From Ariolimax columbianus (lineage: Eukaryota > Mollusca > Gastropoda > Stylommatophora > Arionidae): a stretch of 64,000 bases of DNA. This document shows, in pieces, positions 1 to 10,284 of this stretch. Both the position numbers and the translations under genes were made by a program. Location of the stretch: contig JAVGWX010000004.1 in assembly GCA_036924085.1 (NCBI GenBank), forward strand, positions 82,238,941-82,302,940, read 5' to 3'. The notes below the pieces were generated by a model. That model worked only from the letters and a program-made list of their open reading frames with translations. It was not told where the DNA came from and made no database searches. Each line of letters begins with the position of its first letter. Position 1 is the first letter of the stretch.

Positions 1-119
1 CCACATTTTGTTATGGGTTTACTTCACATAGAGGCACTACCTTACTAAAAACCCAACTTATTTATGTTTGGGTCGGGGACTGTGTCACTATCCACTTCAC
101 TACGCACTCCCAGAACTGT

Positions 120-290
120 TATTTGATGTTAAGCCCCTAGAGCTTGTGGATCGCTTTCTTCTTCGATCAGCTGATGCTATGCTTCTAGCCTGGTGGGGTT
201 CACGAAGGAGATTGCCTGCCCTGCACACCTTTTCAAGCTTGGCCAGACTGCCTTTTCTTGGTCTGTATAAATGAGTGGGCCACTAATTCA
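120..290 (-). mobile_element. RH3 LINE 3' fragment
   Basis: The reverse complement encodes a piece resembling the C-terminal tail of the RH3 ORF (residues like TDQEKAVWPSL, compare ADQREAVWAGV at 34.7 kb). The segment with the cttcttcgatcagctgatgc end matches the gatcgaagaag 3' ends of the other RH3 copies. Short, truncated and non-functional. Confidence 0.5.
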
Positions 291-387
291 TGAATATCAG
301 TGTTATCATCCAAAAGGTGTTTATGGATTATTTGATTTCTGAATGTCCAAATATCCATATCAAGTGCCCCCAATGTATGTACAGATG

Positions 388-705
388 GATCAGCAACAAG
401 GGCCGATGATGCAGCACAATTAATGAGTTGACAGCAGCCAGCAACTCATAGCCTGTTGCTTGCATCAGGGGCAGTAAACCTGAGCTGACCAAGATCCTAT
501 TCTGTTTCCAAATATCGGCACCGGAAACAAGCTGCACTAGTTTAGTCAGAATTAGGGATCATAGCCGGAAGGTAAACGCAGAGTATCCACAAAAAAAAGC
601 CAGCTGATACCGAATGTATCGGCCGAAAGGTGCAGATATCGCAGCTTAGCTGTATACTATGACAACATCCTTTTCAAGACGAACGCCAAAGAAAAAGGAT
701 AATCA
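388..705 (+). mobile_element. SINE S1, second subfamily copy
   Basis: About 315 bp that aligns by eye with the copies at 14.8, 43.8 and 48.0 kb. The order is a gatgcagc-like head, a 'cagccagcaactcatagc' block, 'gctgaccaagatcctatt', 'ggaaacaagctgcacta', then the common S1 3' module (cggccgaaaggtgcagatat) and an A/G-rich GAA-like tail. No coding capacity. S1 is the most abundant SINE in the window. Confidence 0.65.
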
Positions 706-779
706 ATAGAGGATGGCTTAAAAAAAAAAAATAGTGTATACAAAGAAATCTAGCTGTGGCAACGGGAATCTTTTCAAGT

Positions 780-1256
780 AACTTGATATCAGAGGTCTTG
801 AAAACTGCAGCAGAAGTTCTAATGAGAGATGAAAACACAGACAGATGAATGGTATTCTTCACAGATGTGCTGTCAGTGATTGTGACACTGGGTTGGCCAA
901 ATAAATTCAAACCTAAAGGGTGTAAGAGTAATAAATATATCGCCTGTTCAAGATTGTTGTGATATGATACAGTGGATTCCAACTCATTGCAACATTTTTG
1001 GAAATGCCGAGACTGGCAGACTAGTAAAGGAAGTTGGAAAGTTACCTCAACCAGATGTATGTATAACAAATGAAGAGGCCAAGAGGTTTACCAGGTGTAG
1101 ATACAGGAACAAGTGGGGAAGGAGAGCACACAGCTGCATTAACCAAATGAAGCATATTACCAGCTCAACATAGGTAAATAGATGATAATCTTTAGACTCG
1201 GCACAGGGCATAACATCTTGAGATACCATGTAGTCAACAAACTAAGGATACAAATG
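780..1256 (+). pseudogene. RNase H-LINE (RH1/RH2-like) ORF fragment
   Basis: Shifting + frames give an RNase H remnant: FFTDVLSVIVTL, then QWIPTHCNIFGNAETGRLVK (compare WVPSHCNIQGNEEADRLAK in the RH1 copy at 5.4 kb). This is followed by the linker LPQPD...NEEAKRF and a decayed FRLGTGHNILRYHVVNKLRI block. The final catalytic Asp of NEEAD is Thr here. Frameshifts and stops show an old 5'-truncated insertion. Confidence 0.7.
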
Positions 1257-1287
1257 AATGTAGAAAGCACATATTTTTTATTTTTTG

Positions 1288-1500
1288 CATTTGCTTTATT
1301 TTACTGTTCTCTAAGGTGATGTGTGTTACACTATGTTTTTATTTTGCGCCTGTCGGCCCAGTGTGTCCGACTTTGGCATGCATTTTATGTAAGGGTCTGC
1401 TTCCTCCTGCATTTTCTAAGGGTTTGCTTCCCTGGGGTAAAGGGGGGGCGCTCAGCATCTTCAGATTGAGAGTCGTGTCACTTAACTACTAGTTCTGTAG
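1288..1500 (-). mobile_element. SINE S5, near full length
   Basis: The reverse complement starts with a tRNA-like head (ctagtagttaagtgacacg, A-box-like, then gatgctgagcgcccc), then ggaagcaaacccttagaaaa, cagacccttacataaaatgc and an aaaaacatag...aaatgcaaa tail. The same order is seen at 7255-7440 (+), and the head alone at 8735 (+). Non-coding Pol III-type SINE; the tRNA origin is inferred from the head. Confidence 0.65.
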
Positions 1501-1605
1501 TTCATGTTCTACCATGTCACGTGCTCGGACCGTCCAGAATTTTGTGTCTCCGTCTTTCCTACATGGAATTTTGCCTGTTATACATAAAACATTTTTCACT
1601 GCCCA

Positions 1606-1866
1606 TTATATGTGCGAAAAACACCTATAACTAGTGCGATTCTTGGTAAGCCCTATGAAGATACCAATAACAGCTTCAGGCTGACCACTGCATTCTTGGG
1701 ATTTATTCAAGTTAATGTCTGTAAGTGTAAGTAGAAGACATATCCCCACTTCTCCAACTTTGTAAGCCAACATTTCAGCTTTTTTAATTGCAAAACTTAA
1801 CATGATGATGGCAGTAGATCCACACAAGCCCATTGTTCTCTCCTGCTTCTTATTATTCTGAAGCAA
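1606..1866 (-). CDS. unrecognised 86-codon ORF, probably TE-derived
   Basis: An open frame starts at 1866 on the - strand. It contains SFAIKKAEMLAYKVGEVGIC and SGQPEAVIGIFIGLT. I do not recognise a domain. It lies immediately beside an RH4 LINE relic on the same strand, so it may belong to that or another TE. There is no splice or promoter context supporting a host gene. Confidence 0.2.
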   Translation of the reverse strand: MLQNNKKQERTMGLCGSTAIIMLSFAIKKAEMLAYKVGEVGICLLLTLTDINLNKSQECSGQPEAVIGIFIGLTKNRTSYRCFSHI

Positions 1867-1867
1867 G

Positions 1868-2500
1868 GGTTAGTCAGAGATTGACAATGCCCTGTTTAAT
1901 TCTGTCAGCTATTTCAGAGGTGGTGGTTGTTACGGATCCAGCAGCAGGTAGGCTCTCATCCTTCAGTCCAATGCCATGTAATGGTCGTATCTGCACGTGT
2001 TTATCAGTTGTTGTCTAGTGCCATACATGGTGTTTAATTTATCTGGCCTCTGAGAAAGAAGCATTTTCTTAACATCATTGAGCGCTTAGCACTCAAAGAG
2101 ATGATGATCAACGGTTTCATATGGGTGGCACTCAGGAGTATGTTGTGGTTGGATTCTGTTCAGGTGCTTGGGATGTGATGGGTTCTTTGTTGGAAAAGGG
2201 TGCTCCTTCCTTGTGAGTTGATTTACACTTTCATTTGGATTGGGGTTTGCCATGTCTGTGGACCTCCCTCTCTGTGTTCCCAATAGCCAATCTATTGAGC
2301 CAAGTTTCTTTGTTTGCTGTTCTTATCAGCTGGTTGTAAAGTTGTTGTTGTGTGTGGTTGCTCTTGTCTTGATTCCTTCTTTCAGAGTTATGCACCTTGT
2401 TTTCTTTTTTTTTTTTTTTTTTGGTATTTGAGAAAATTAATTTTTGTTTTAGCTGTTCAACTCTTGTCATTCCAGGGTGGTTAGTTACGTTTGTCATTGT
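1868..2500 (-). pseudogene. RH4 LINE C-terminal ORF relic
   Basis: Reverse-strand frames show YETVDHHLFEC, typical of the Cys/His-containing tail after the RNase H of I-like LINEs. It is preceded by HRHGKPQSK/MANPNPNESVNQLTRKE and followed by QQLINTCRYDHYMAL. A + strand copy at 53.0-53.4 kb has matching KRMAIPNPKDNINLLKRSDQ and LTNTYRYHYMAL blocks. A run of 21 T interrupts it at about 2402-2422. Multiple frameshifts. Confidence 0.65.
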
Positions 2501-2502
2501 GT

Positions 2503-2817
2503 AGTCTTTTGTTGTGGAATGCCCACAATGAGTAGTATTTTACTCTTTTGTGCACCCTAAAAAGGACATTAAGTGGCGGGTTGTCGTAGCTTTCCTCACA
2601 TCCGAGTGTGCTCATAAAGATGGACCCAGGTCCTCCGGGCGGATGTGCTGTGCTTGGCTTCATCTGCGTGTCACTCACTACTGCGGAGATGATGTCGATC
2701 CCTCACCCTGTTAGCCAGGCAGCCATGAGAACAGCCCGTTTCCAGGAAAGTCTTCGAGGAAGCCAAGGCAAGGATCTTGTCCAGTACATTTTGCCTGACC
2801 ACCTTCCCTAGTGTAGT
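2503..2817 (-). mobile_element. SINE S2 copy
   Basis: Full-length-like S2 in reverse. It starts with its 3' end (gttgtggaatgcccacaatg), then ttaagtggcgggttgtcgta, the tggcttcatctgcgtgtcac core, 'agaacagcccgtttccagg', and ends with the 5' end ('tgcctgaccacc...tagt'). The same order is seen at 12.7, 32.65, 35.6, 46.1, 56.5 and 62.0 kb. S2 carries a CAA-type tail. Confidence 0.75.
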
Positions 2818-2829
2818 CTGAAAATGAGA

Positions 2830-3150
2830 TGGAAGCTGTCATTGCATTGAAGTACTTTTGGAAATTAAAAGAAATGAAGTCCAACCAAAAAAAATACAAA
2901 TCTTGCCTACAATGCTCTCTATCATGGCTCTGAAGCAGATAGAGAAGAAATAACCTCCAAAAAGGTACATGCATTTCAAGACAGCTTCTGTTCTGGAATC
3001 CCAAAGGAAAGATAAGGAGAGACAGACCAAAGCACACGAGGAAATGACGGCTGGAAACAAACATGAACAGAGTTAAAATGGATGGACTAGGACAGGAGAG
3101 CGTGGCATGTATTTTTGGAAGACCCGTACTCGTGAAGTCCAGAAAGGTTT
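2830..3150 (+). pseudogene. EN1 LINE ORF C-terminal fragment
   Basis: Broken frames give VHAFQDSFCSGIPKE and DRRAWHVFLEDPYSR. These correspond to the 'NITRQxLxWNPQGKRxRGRP...TWRR...DRxxWRxLVDxL' C-terminus of EN-type LINEs, also seen at 13.9, 42.8 and 46.8 kb. Strongly decayed. Confidence 0.5.
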
Positions 3151-3318
3151 TCCTCCTTTCTACGTCCGTTCTCAATCTTCCGCTACCAAGCCCTGAACAC
3201 GGCTTTGCAAGTAGCAGGATGTAGTTCCGAGAACAGAATGCGTTGTGTCGCTAGCTTACAGCCTGACTATGATATTTGCAACTTTCGGCCCAACACATCT
3301 GTTTTCGGCAATGGAGAA
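3151..3318 (-). mobile_element. SINE S1, short form
   Basis: Reverse S1 3' module: tacgtccgttctcaatcttc, ctaccaagccctgaacacgg, tttgcaagtagcaggatgta, then tgcaactttcggcccaacac. About 165 bp, the same extent as the short S1 copies at 14016 and 35274. Confidence 0.7.
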
Positions 3319-3394
3319 ACGACATTGCTGATTAAAACTTTCACATGTGCTTTCGAACAGAAGTTTATTTGTGCATGTAGAATGTAGCAAATCA

Positions 3395-3498
3395 AACAGA
3401 TGAAAGATTTCACATACTTAGGTAGAAAGTTATCGGCAGACAGAAAAATTAGAGTGAAAAACCAACAAAGATGCAATAAGGCAAATCGGATCATTGGG
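3395..3498 (+). pseudogene. EN2 LINE RT thumb, left part (split by RH1)
   Basis: Encodes MKDFTYLGRKLSADRKIRVK followed by RCNKANRIIG, the 'FTYLGS...I...R..KA' region downstream of RT motif C. The frame stops at the RH1 insertion point. It resumes at 5934 as residues leading to KRALYNTIFISTLCYQCQNW, so 3395-3498 and 5924-6412 were one element before RH1 landed. Confidence 0.75.
3489..3498. repeat. target-site duplication, left, RH1 copy 1
   Basis: GATCATTGGG immediately precedes the element and is repeated exactly at 5924-5933 directly after its GAA tail. It also bridges the EN2 reading frame on both sides (codons for RIIG). Confidence 0.85.
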
Positions 3499-3507
3499 AA
3501 CATCAAT

Positions 3508-4799
3508 TCGGCACCAGAAGAGCATATGATGGCCAAATTAACAATGAGTGAAATGGAAGAGGCCATGAGAACATTAAAGAAAAGGAAATCTCCCGGAAAA
3601 GACGGGATAACAAACGAAATGCTGATGGGGCTGGGCCAAACAGCGAAGAGGAAACTGCTATCGGTCCTGAACCAAAGCTGGAAAAGGGGTATTGTACCCC
3701 AGGCATGGAAAGACGCAGTACTTGTACCAATACCAAAGAAAGGAAAGAACAAAACAGATCCAAATGGATACAGGCCTATCAGCCTACTGAGCTGTGTCGG
3801 CAAACTGATGGAACGTATGATAAACACCAGACTGGTGTGGCATCTGGAAGAAAAACGAATACTAATTCCACCATAAGCCGGCTTTAGACAGCACAGATCC
3901 ACTGAGGATCAGGTCATCCTCATAGCCCAGGAAATAGAAGATGCCTACCAGGCACAGAAACACACAGTAGCGGTTTGGGTGGACCTGGAAAAGGCATTTG
4001 ACAAAGTCTGGAAAGACGGACTTAGAGTCAAGATAAGGAGAAGTGAAGTTTGTGGGAGAATGTACAAGTGGATCAACCACTACCTCAAACAAAGAACGTC
4101 CAAGTACAAGGGCAGATGAGCAAAAAGGTGACACTCGAGCAGGGAGTACCCCAAGGGGGAGTACTGTCACCCACACTCTTCCTGATGTATATAAATGACA
4201 TTACAGAGAATATACCAAGAAGAGTCCATAGCTCAATGTTTGCAGACGATCTGGCTATGTGGACCTCTGAAAAGAATCTCACCATAGCAAGAAATCGGAT
4301 GCAGCAGGCCCTAACATTGCTGGAAGAGTGGGCGAACTTATGGCTGGTCAAAATAAACGAGGAGAAAACCACATGTACAATGTTCTCGCTTTCAATCAAA
4401 CACCAAATTAAGTCTAAATGGCAATTTCCTGCAGCCAAACGACAACCCAAACTTTCTGGGAGTCACATTTGATCGGCGCATGGCATGGAAAAGTCAGATC
4501 GAGAGAAACCGAATGAGAGCCAGAGAAAGAATGGCAATCATGAGGAAACTTGCTGGCACAAGCTGGGGAGCAGACGAAAGTAAACTAAAGAAACTGTACA
4601 CTGGAAGAGTGAGACCAGTTCTCGAGTATGGCATTGCGGCATGGACAACAGCAGCAAAGGCGAACTTCGATAAAGTTAACAAATTTCAAAACCAAGCCAT
4701 GAGAGTTATAACAGGAGGCATGAAGTCAACGCCAATTGTAGAACTTGAAAAGATTACAAAGCTGCAACCCATGACCGATAGAAGAGACTGCAGAGCCTA
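3508..4799 (+). pseudogene. RH1 copy 1 reverse transcriptase region
   Basis: RT would copy the element's RNA into DNA at the nicked target. Visible in order: KRKSPGKDGITNEML (about 3577), GYRPISLLSCVGKLMERMI (about 3765), motif A WVDLEKAFDKVW (about 3979), QGVPQGGVLSPTLF (about 4140), catalytic FADDL (about 4237), and RPVLEYGIAAW in the thumb (about 4615). Disabled by an in-frame TAA at about 3874 (PP*AGFR), a frameshift near 4095, another near 4400-4470, and a TAG at 4798. Copy 2 keeps the frame at some of these places, so they are decay rather than family features. Confidence 0.9.
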
Positions 4800-5004
4800 G
4801 CTGCAGTCAGAGAAACTCCAAAGACTGACTGACCACCCAATGCACCAGAGACTAAACAATTTGGGAAATGGGAAACTAAAGCGGAGAAACTTTGCAGAAA
4901 TAGCCAAAGCAAAGATGCACGAAGATCCTATAAACGCACTAACAACACCAAAGCCCATCACTACTGTATGAAAACCTACCTGGAGGCAGGATATATTTCC
5001 AGAG

Positions 5005-5526
5005 GTGGTAGAAAATATACCAGGTATTGGAAACAAAAACTGCCAGACTGAAAAAGAAAGGAGAGACACTACCCTAAGCTTTATATCGAAAAACTACCCA
5101 AGCATGGACTGGACCCATGCATACACCGACGGTTCTGTAACAAACACTACACAGAACGGAGGGGCAGGAGCATTCCTGAACCTACCAAATGGCAGAAAAA
5201 TAACACTGTCATTCGCTACTGGTAAGTACACAAGCAATTTCAGAGCAGAGGCACTGAGGGCCGCAGTGGAAGAAATGGTGACACATAAAGAAAATGAAAG
5301 CCATATAGTCCTGCTTACAGATGCTCTCGCCGTAGTCACAGCGCTAAAAAGCCAGAAAAACACTGAGCTTAATGACTTAAGAGCAGTACTCTGTCAACTA
5401 TGCCAGCAATCCGCACCAAAAAGGGTAGTGGTACAGTGGGTCCCATCACACTGCAACATCCAAGGCAACGAGGAGGCAGACAGACTGGCAAAAGAAGGTG
5501 CAAGACTACCACAGATACTAGTATGA
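5005..5526 (+). pseudogene. RH1 copy 1 ribonuclease H domain
   Basis: RNase H1-type domain that degrades RNA in RNA-DNA hybrids during reverse transcription. The four acidic catalytic positions are visible: HAYTDGSVT (Asp), NFRAEALRAA (Glu), LLTDALAVVTAL (Asp) and GNEEADRLAKEG (Asp). WVPSHCNIQGNEEAD gives the family-typical His loop. This 173-codon stretch is open; upstream linkage to the RT is lost to stops at 4798 and 4969, and downstream frame is lost at about 5520. Confidence 0.9.
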
Positions 5527-5903
5527 CGTACGAAGAGTCAAAATGGCTTATTAAAGCCAGATACATGACCAAATGGGAAACTGAACATGCCGGCTACACC
5601 AAAAACGATGCCTATTACCAGTTGAACAGAAGAGAGCAGGTCGTTGTCTTCAGACTTCGCACTGACCACAATAGACTCAGGTACCACCTATTCAACAAAT
5701 TGAAGATAGGTGGTACCGACGAATGCCCGTGTGGTACCGAGAAAATGACCGCTGAGCATCTGCTGCAGAACTGCCCGACATACGAGGATCAGAGAGAGCA
5801 GATGTGGCCATCACCAGTGGAACCACAAGACAAGCTCTATGGCGGTGTCGACAGCCTCAGGATGACCGCCGCTTTTTTCGAAAAAATAATGGTTACTGTC
5901 TGA
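5520..5903 (+). pseudogene. RH1 copy 1 C-terminal Cys/His domain
   Basis: The frame containing MTYEESKWLIKARYMTKWET continues through EQVVVFRLRTDHNRLRYHLF to ECPCGTEKMTAEHLLQNCPT, a C-x-C...H...C motif characteristic of the region after RNase H in I-like LINEs. It ends with DSLRMTAAFFEKI and a TGA at about 5901-5903, about 20 bp before the GAA tail. The same 3' end survives alone at 13790-13867 and 24957-25026. Confidence 0.85.
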
Positions 5904-5923
5904 CTGCGTACGATGAAGAAGAA

Positions 5924-5933
5924 GATCATTGGG
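5924..5933. repeat. target-site duplication, right, RH1 copy 1
   Basis: Exact repeat of GATCATTGGG from 3489-3498, directly after the GAA tail. Confidence 0.85.
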
Positions 5934-6412
5934 CAATGAACTCCAATACTTAATTGCAAGCACATGACAATAACCAACAAAAGAGCTTTATACAACACGA
6001 TTTTCATCTCGACATTATGCTATCAATGTCAAAACTGGACTCTAACATCAAATGAGAAAGGCTACATCGTAACAACAGAAATGAAATGTATGCTTAAAAT
6101 ATTGGGAGTAACAGGGGGAAGACATGGCCAGAAACGATGTCATCAAGAGACTAGTGGGAACAACACCAGCATTGAACTACATTAAAAGACGCAACTAAAA
6201 TGGTTTAGCCACGTAACAAGGCTACCACCACGCAGAACCCACCAACAAGCAATGCTATTTAGATAAAAACGGATTCGAAGCCAAAGGCAGACCACGAAAA
6301 AGGTGGCTTACGGAAATATCTGAGGCGGTGAAAGCTACTGTGCATGTACACAGACGGGCCCGGTCTAGAGATATTTTCATAACCTGAAGCTGAAAGGCAT
6401 AACAAGATACAC
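5934..6412 (+). pseudogene. EN2 LINE C-terminal ORF, right part
   Basis: Continues the EN2 frame across the RH1 insertion: KRALYNTIFISTLCYQCQNW, TTEMKCMLKILGVT, then (shifted) QLKWFSHVTRLPPRRTHQQ and a basic tail. The nucleotide block around 6200-6395 (aaatggtttagccacgtaac onward) is nearly the same as 32050-32240. There it flanks, and supplies the unit of, a 39 bp minisatellite. Confidence 0.75.
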
Positions 6413-7254
6413 GGAAAGAAAGAAAGAAGCATGTAGCATGGTTGTTAAAAATGTCCTTCATTGAACAGTGTGCAAATGACTAAATTTGTGTTTTACTTGA
6501 GAAGTCACCCCCTTAGACAAAAACCTCGCTTAATAAAGCATATTGGGACACAGAAAAATTGCAAGATTTTGAGGGGTCAAGCGTCTCCCAGAATTCCGTT
6601 TTGGTGTCGATGAACCACGTAGCAGACGACCGCCTGGCTTGATAAACAATGAAAACATTGAGCGTGTTCAGAACAGAACATTGTTTGTGTTGACAGAAGT
6701 TTTAGTGTGGAAACAAAATGACCTTAGAAGTTGGAAGTTGTCACACCATTCTTTGTGTGAACCGCACGTGTTTCCCAAAATGTTATCTCTTGAATAGAGA
6801 GCTAGAGAGCAACGAGATTGGCACTGACAAGAAACATAATCACAAAGGCTGATCAAGATAGCAATTTTCTCCGCAACATAATAACAGGAGACTAGACGTG
6901 GCGTTTTTTGTGTGTTAAATTCTCAAATACAACTTCAGTTATTTGAATGGAAATCGCCCTGTGTCCCCGGACATAGAAATTCCGTTTGAACCAGAGCAAA
7001 GGGAATGTAACTCTGGAAGTTTTTTTTTCGTATTATCTGGGTACTGTCTACCGTGATTTATTCCTGAAAACCGAAGGGTTAACAATGAAATGGACGTTGG
7101 TATCATCCGTTGTCAGATGTAATTAGGGGGTGGCGGTCAGAACAGCGGAGAACAAACCGTTGAGTTCTGCTGGGTGGCACATCAATCCATAACGCTGAAG
7201 CAGCATCTCACAGCGCACAATGTAAATTCCTTGGAACATCCTCCATATTCGTGG
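6413..7254. other. no recognisable gene or repeat
   Basis: About 840 bp of single-copy-looking sequence within this window. Short open frames here have no recognisable domain and no support. I see no splice-flanked exon, RNA gene or tandem repeat. Confidence 0.4.
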
Positions 7255-7443
7255 GACGGCGTGATACAGTGACACAGCTCACAACACGAAGGTGCTGGGT
7301 TCGCTACCCCGGGGAAGCTAACCCTTAGAAAATTATGGAGGAAGCAGACCCTTACATAAAATGCACACCGATGCCGGATACACTTGACCGAAATAAAAAC
7401 ATAGTTCTAGGGAATAGAGAAATCAGGCGAACGCAAACAAATG
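7255..7443 (+). mobile_element. SINE S5 copy
   Basis: A tRNA-like head with B-box-like tgctgggttcgctacccc is followed by ggaagctaacccttagaaaa, ggaggaagcagacccttaca and an aaaaacatag tail. It matches 1288-1500 in reverse. Its tail runs without a break into the 49 bp array at 7396-7639. Confidence 0.65.
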
Positions 7444-7639
7444 AAAGACATAGCCCTAGGGAATAGAGAAATAAGGGGAACGCAAACAAATGAAAGACAT
7501 AGCCCTAGGGAATAGAGAAATACGGCGAACGCAAACAAATGAAAGACATAGCCCTAGGGAATAGAGAAATAAGGCGAACGCAAACAAATGAAAGACATAG
7601 CCCTAGGGAATTGATAAATTAGGCGAACGCAAACAAATG
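7396..7639. repeat. 49 bp minisatellite, 5 units, from S5 tail
   Basis: Unit starts fall at 7444, 7493, 7542 and 7591, exactly 49 bp apart, with a first diverged unit at about 7396. The unit contains gacatagccctagggaatag and ggcgaacgcaaacaaatg. The first unit is the S5 SINE tail (aaaaacatag...gaatagagaaat...gcaaacaaatg), so the array looks like an expansion of that tail. Confidence 0.8.
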
Positions 7640-8087
7640 GGAAAACAATGCTCCATATTGTCCCTATCTGCCACCGTGTCATTTGTGTTGTTGTCCCTCG
7701 TCTAAAATCAGCTCTGAAAGCGTAACGATTTAAGAGTGTCGTGGATGTTATCACCAATACAACAAAGCAGCTGAGAGATGTGTTAAAGAGTGAGTTTCAG
7801 GAATGATGAAAAAAAATAGAAATAATACTGAAGTAACAGACAAGAATCTGTATTTTCAGAATACAGGAGTGGTTTGAATTGAATTCCGAAATGTCTCATT
7901 GAACCGATGTCATTACACACAGGAGACCTTATAAAGTAATGTTATGAAAATTTCCCCCGGTTTTGTCGGGTTTTGACTGCAAAAAAAAAAAAAAAAGTCA
8001 TAACAAAACACAAACACCATGCTCTAGTCTGTCAAACCCCAGTGCAAAGTGATTTAAACAACTTATAGTTAGTTAATCGGCGATGAT
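7640..8087. other. intergenic, poly-A run, nothing recognised
   Basis: Contains a run of 17 A at about 7980-7996, possibly a retroelement tail, but no adjacent element body is recognised. No supported coding region. Confidence 0.3.
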
Positions 8088-8275
8088 GGTGACATCAGCA
8101 GATTCTTTTCTGGATGATGTAATTTGCGCTGTATTTGGATTATAGTGAGTAAGAAACTGCGCTGATTATCAGCGTCACTCTCTGGTCCCGAGCTGCCTTG
8201 GACCAGTGGCAAGACATGTCGAGACGACTGGAGGTAGCTCAGGATGCAGGCACTCTGGTCCGATCTCCCGTGACT
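8088..8275 (-). mobile_element. SINE S3 body, head missing
   Basis: The reverse complement gives cggaccagagtgcctgcatc, acctccagtcgtct, gctcgggaccagagagtgac, gataatcagcgcagtttctt and atacagcgcaaattacatca. This matches the full S3 at 38879-39150. The tRNA-like head is absent. Confidence 0.65.
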
Positions 8276-8734
8276 TACCACTGGACTATATCATTGTCCA
8301 ATTCCAGGCGTGTAGTTTCCTCACTAGCTGACGATTGCAATGTTCATGCTGACACGAAGCGCTGCACCCTCCTTTCCGCACGCACAGTCATTCTGGCCAA
8401 GTTGTTTATATTATATTTTACATTTAAAAAAAATAGTTATTATTGACAGATGTCCCAGTATGACAGTATTGTCTGTACTCTTACTCTCTGTATCGCTTGC
8501 TCGCATACTGACGCAAACTCACACAAGCCATGCTGTCTCTCCCCCTCCCATGTCTTAAGATCATGAGTGGTTCTGAGGACAAACTTCCTGTGGTTCATGC
8601 TAGCTAGACCAACTGTGGTTCATGTGCTTGTGTCAAGTAATTTTGAGTTAGGTCTGCGTGCGTTAAGCAAGATTCTGATGACGTACAGGTCAGCCAGCCA
8701 AGGTCCGGGTCCATCTGTGTTTATACTAGACCAT

Positions 8735-8835
8735 ATGGGATGGCGTATCCTAGTAGTTAAGGGACACGGCTCACAATCCGTAGATGCTGGGTTCGCTCCC
8801 CTTGGAATATAGAAATAAGGCGAAGAAAAAAAAAA
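8735..8835 (+). mobile_element. SINE S5 head fragment
   Basis: tRNA-like head (gtatcctagtagttaaggga, then gatgctgggttcgctcccct) joined directly to ggaatatagaaataaggcga, the motif of the 49 bp S5-tail array at 7.4 kb. The S5 middle is missing. Not a functional tRNA: no full cloverleaf. Confidence 0.55.
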
Positions 8836-9079
8836 TACTAGACCATGTTATCTACATCAGTACTTCATTTCCGAGTAACAATAGAAATCTTATCCGATTG
8901 AGTCATTCATCAGCATCATCATCTGCTATCCACTTGTGTCGTTAGACGTCGTGGGGAGGTATAGTTTTCTTTCGTGTCTCATATGTGCCGCCGATGTTGT
9001 TGTCATTCGTAAAATACATTGGATTGCCCCCCCCCCTTCCCCCTTTCCCTCCCAAGAATAGACCTAGTGCTACAGTGAA

Positions 9080-9560
9080 TTCTGGCCCACTGTGAGTTCC
9101 TTGGAAATGAGAAAGCAGATGCGCTCGCAAAAGCAGGAAGTGGTAGCACGCAGACCATACTCCCACATAGCTATTAAGACGCAAAGATACTCATCAAACG
9201 ATCCATGGGGACGGATTGGAGAGACCAGCACAAAATATACAAGCCAGATAATGACAGCATCGACAAAATTGGCAGAGATTGGCAGACAAAGATCTTCAGA
9301 CTTAGAACGGGAAATTGTAGACTCTAGGCCCACCTCCACATAATGTGCATCAGAGACACTGCTATGTGCGATTGTGGAGCATCCAAGCAAACACCAGAAC
9401 ATATCCTGCAGGACAGACCAAAGAGTCAGCCTGGCCCGGTGGAGCTACCATGCTCGGAAAGTCACGGAGACCGGCGAAGACCTGACACGCACAGCTTGCT
9501 TTGTGAACCTAACCGTGTTAGAAGCATAGCATCAGTTGATCGAAGAAGATGATGTTGTAA
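9080..9560 (+). pseudogene. RH3 LINE RNase H and C-terminal fragment
   Basis: Frames give HCEFLGNEKADALAKAGSGS (RNase H last Asp region), FRLRTGNCRL, then CDCGASKQTPEHILQD, a C-x-C...H tail, and SLLCEPNRVRSIASVDRRR. The 3' end reads gatcgaagaagatg, a short GAA tail. Frameshifted and 5'-truncated. Other copies are at 18.4, 34.5 and 43.2 (-) kb. Confidence 0.7.
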
Positions 9561-9574
9561 TTCCGCATTTCTCC

Positions 9575-9800
9575 AGTGTCTCAAAAGATACATCCTATCC
9601 ATCTTTTTCTTGGTCTCCCTCTTGCTTCGCAACCATGATGTCTGGCGTTGTAGACCCGCGCAGCTGGTAACTTTGGTTGCATTATTGTCAAGTGTCCAAA
9701 CCATTTTATTCTCTGCCCAATACATGCGCGGTGTTGCACACACCCTCCGACTGATTTCTTCGTTGTGTACTCTGGCCAGCTGTCTGACTCAAACACCTCG
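9575..9800 (-). pseudogene. LINE ORF C-terminal fragment
   Basis: The reverse strand encodes GGCVQHRACIGQRIKWFGHL, then KLPAARVYNARHHG and CEARGRPRKRWIG, the 'xxKWFGHLxRM...RGRPRKRW' end found in APE-type LINE ORFs. No RT motifs remain. Confidence 0.6.
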
Positions 9801-10284
9801 TTTCGCGCACCATGATTATTTGTGTGTGACTTGGTGAGGTTCCATGTTTGACACTAGTAGCATACAGTTGGTATAAAAATACTATTTATTAGCTGTCTCA
9901 TTGTCCCCACTGGGTTTGTGATTGTTCCTTAATAATGGTGAGAGAGATAGGAAACCACATTAGCTTTCTGTATTCTTGATTCCACCTCTCTATCCAGCCT
10001 TCCATCTTGTGTGAACTCTACCCAAGTATTTGAATTCTCTTACCTTTTTTGTTATGTGAATTTCACCGGAATATTTTGTATATTCTTGATTCTCCTGCCA
10101 GAGTTGTTTTTATTTTGAAAGAAAGAACTTAAAAAAATAACTACCGTAATGGAATCTGCGAACAGGGAAATATCCTGTCGTAAACATGCATTCGTTACTT
10201 TACCTGGGACGGCCAAGAAATTACGAACTATCACCCAAAAAAAACAACTCAAAGGATAGCAGCAGGATGACTCAACTTCAAACC
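9801..10284. other. no recognisable gene
   Basis: AT-rich stretch between LINE and SINE relics. Short open frames here lack domains, and I see no repeats in common with the rest of the window. Confidence 0.35.

Larger units (their letters stand above)
3499..5923 (+). mobile_element. RH1 non-LTR retrotransposon, copy 1 (2.4 kb, 5'-truncated)
   Basis: A 2425 bp LINE bounded by perfect 10 bp TSDs and ending in a short GAA tail (gatgaagaagaa). It carries RT, then RNase H, then a Cys/His tail domain in one broken ORF; the endonuclease and any ORF1 are missing, as expected of 5' truncation. Domain order points to the I-like/RNase H-bearing LINEs. It inserted into an EN2 LINE. Copy 2 lies at 49256-51630. 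The structure is seen directly; the clade name is inferred. Confidence 0.92.

Noticed and set aside
2711..3175. 154-codon reverse frame, cysteine- and phenylalanine-rich
   Set aside because: It is the antisense of an EN1 LINE fragment and S2 SINE; no domain.
3267..3902. 211-codon reverse frame opposite the RH1 RT
   Set aside because: Antisense shadow of the RT coding sequence; a similar shadow exists opposite copy 2 at 49285-49740.
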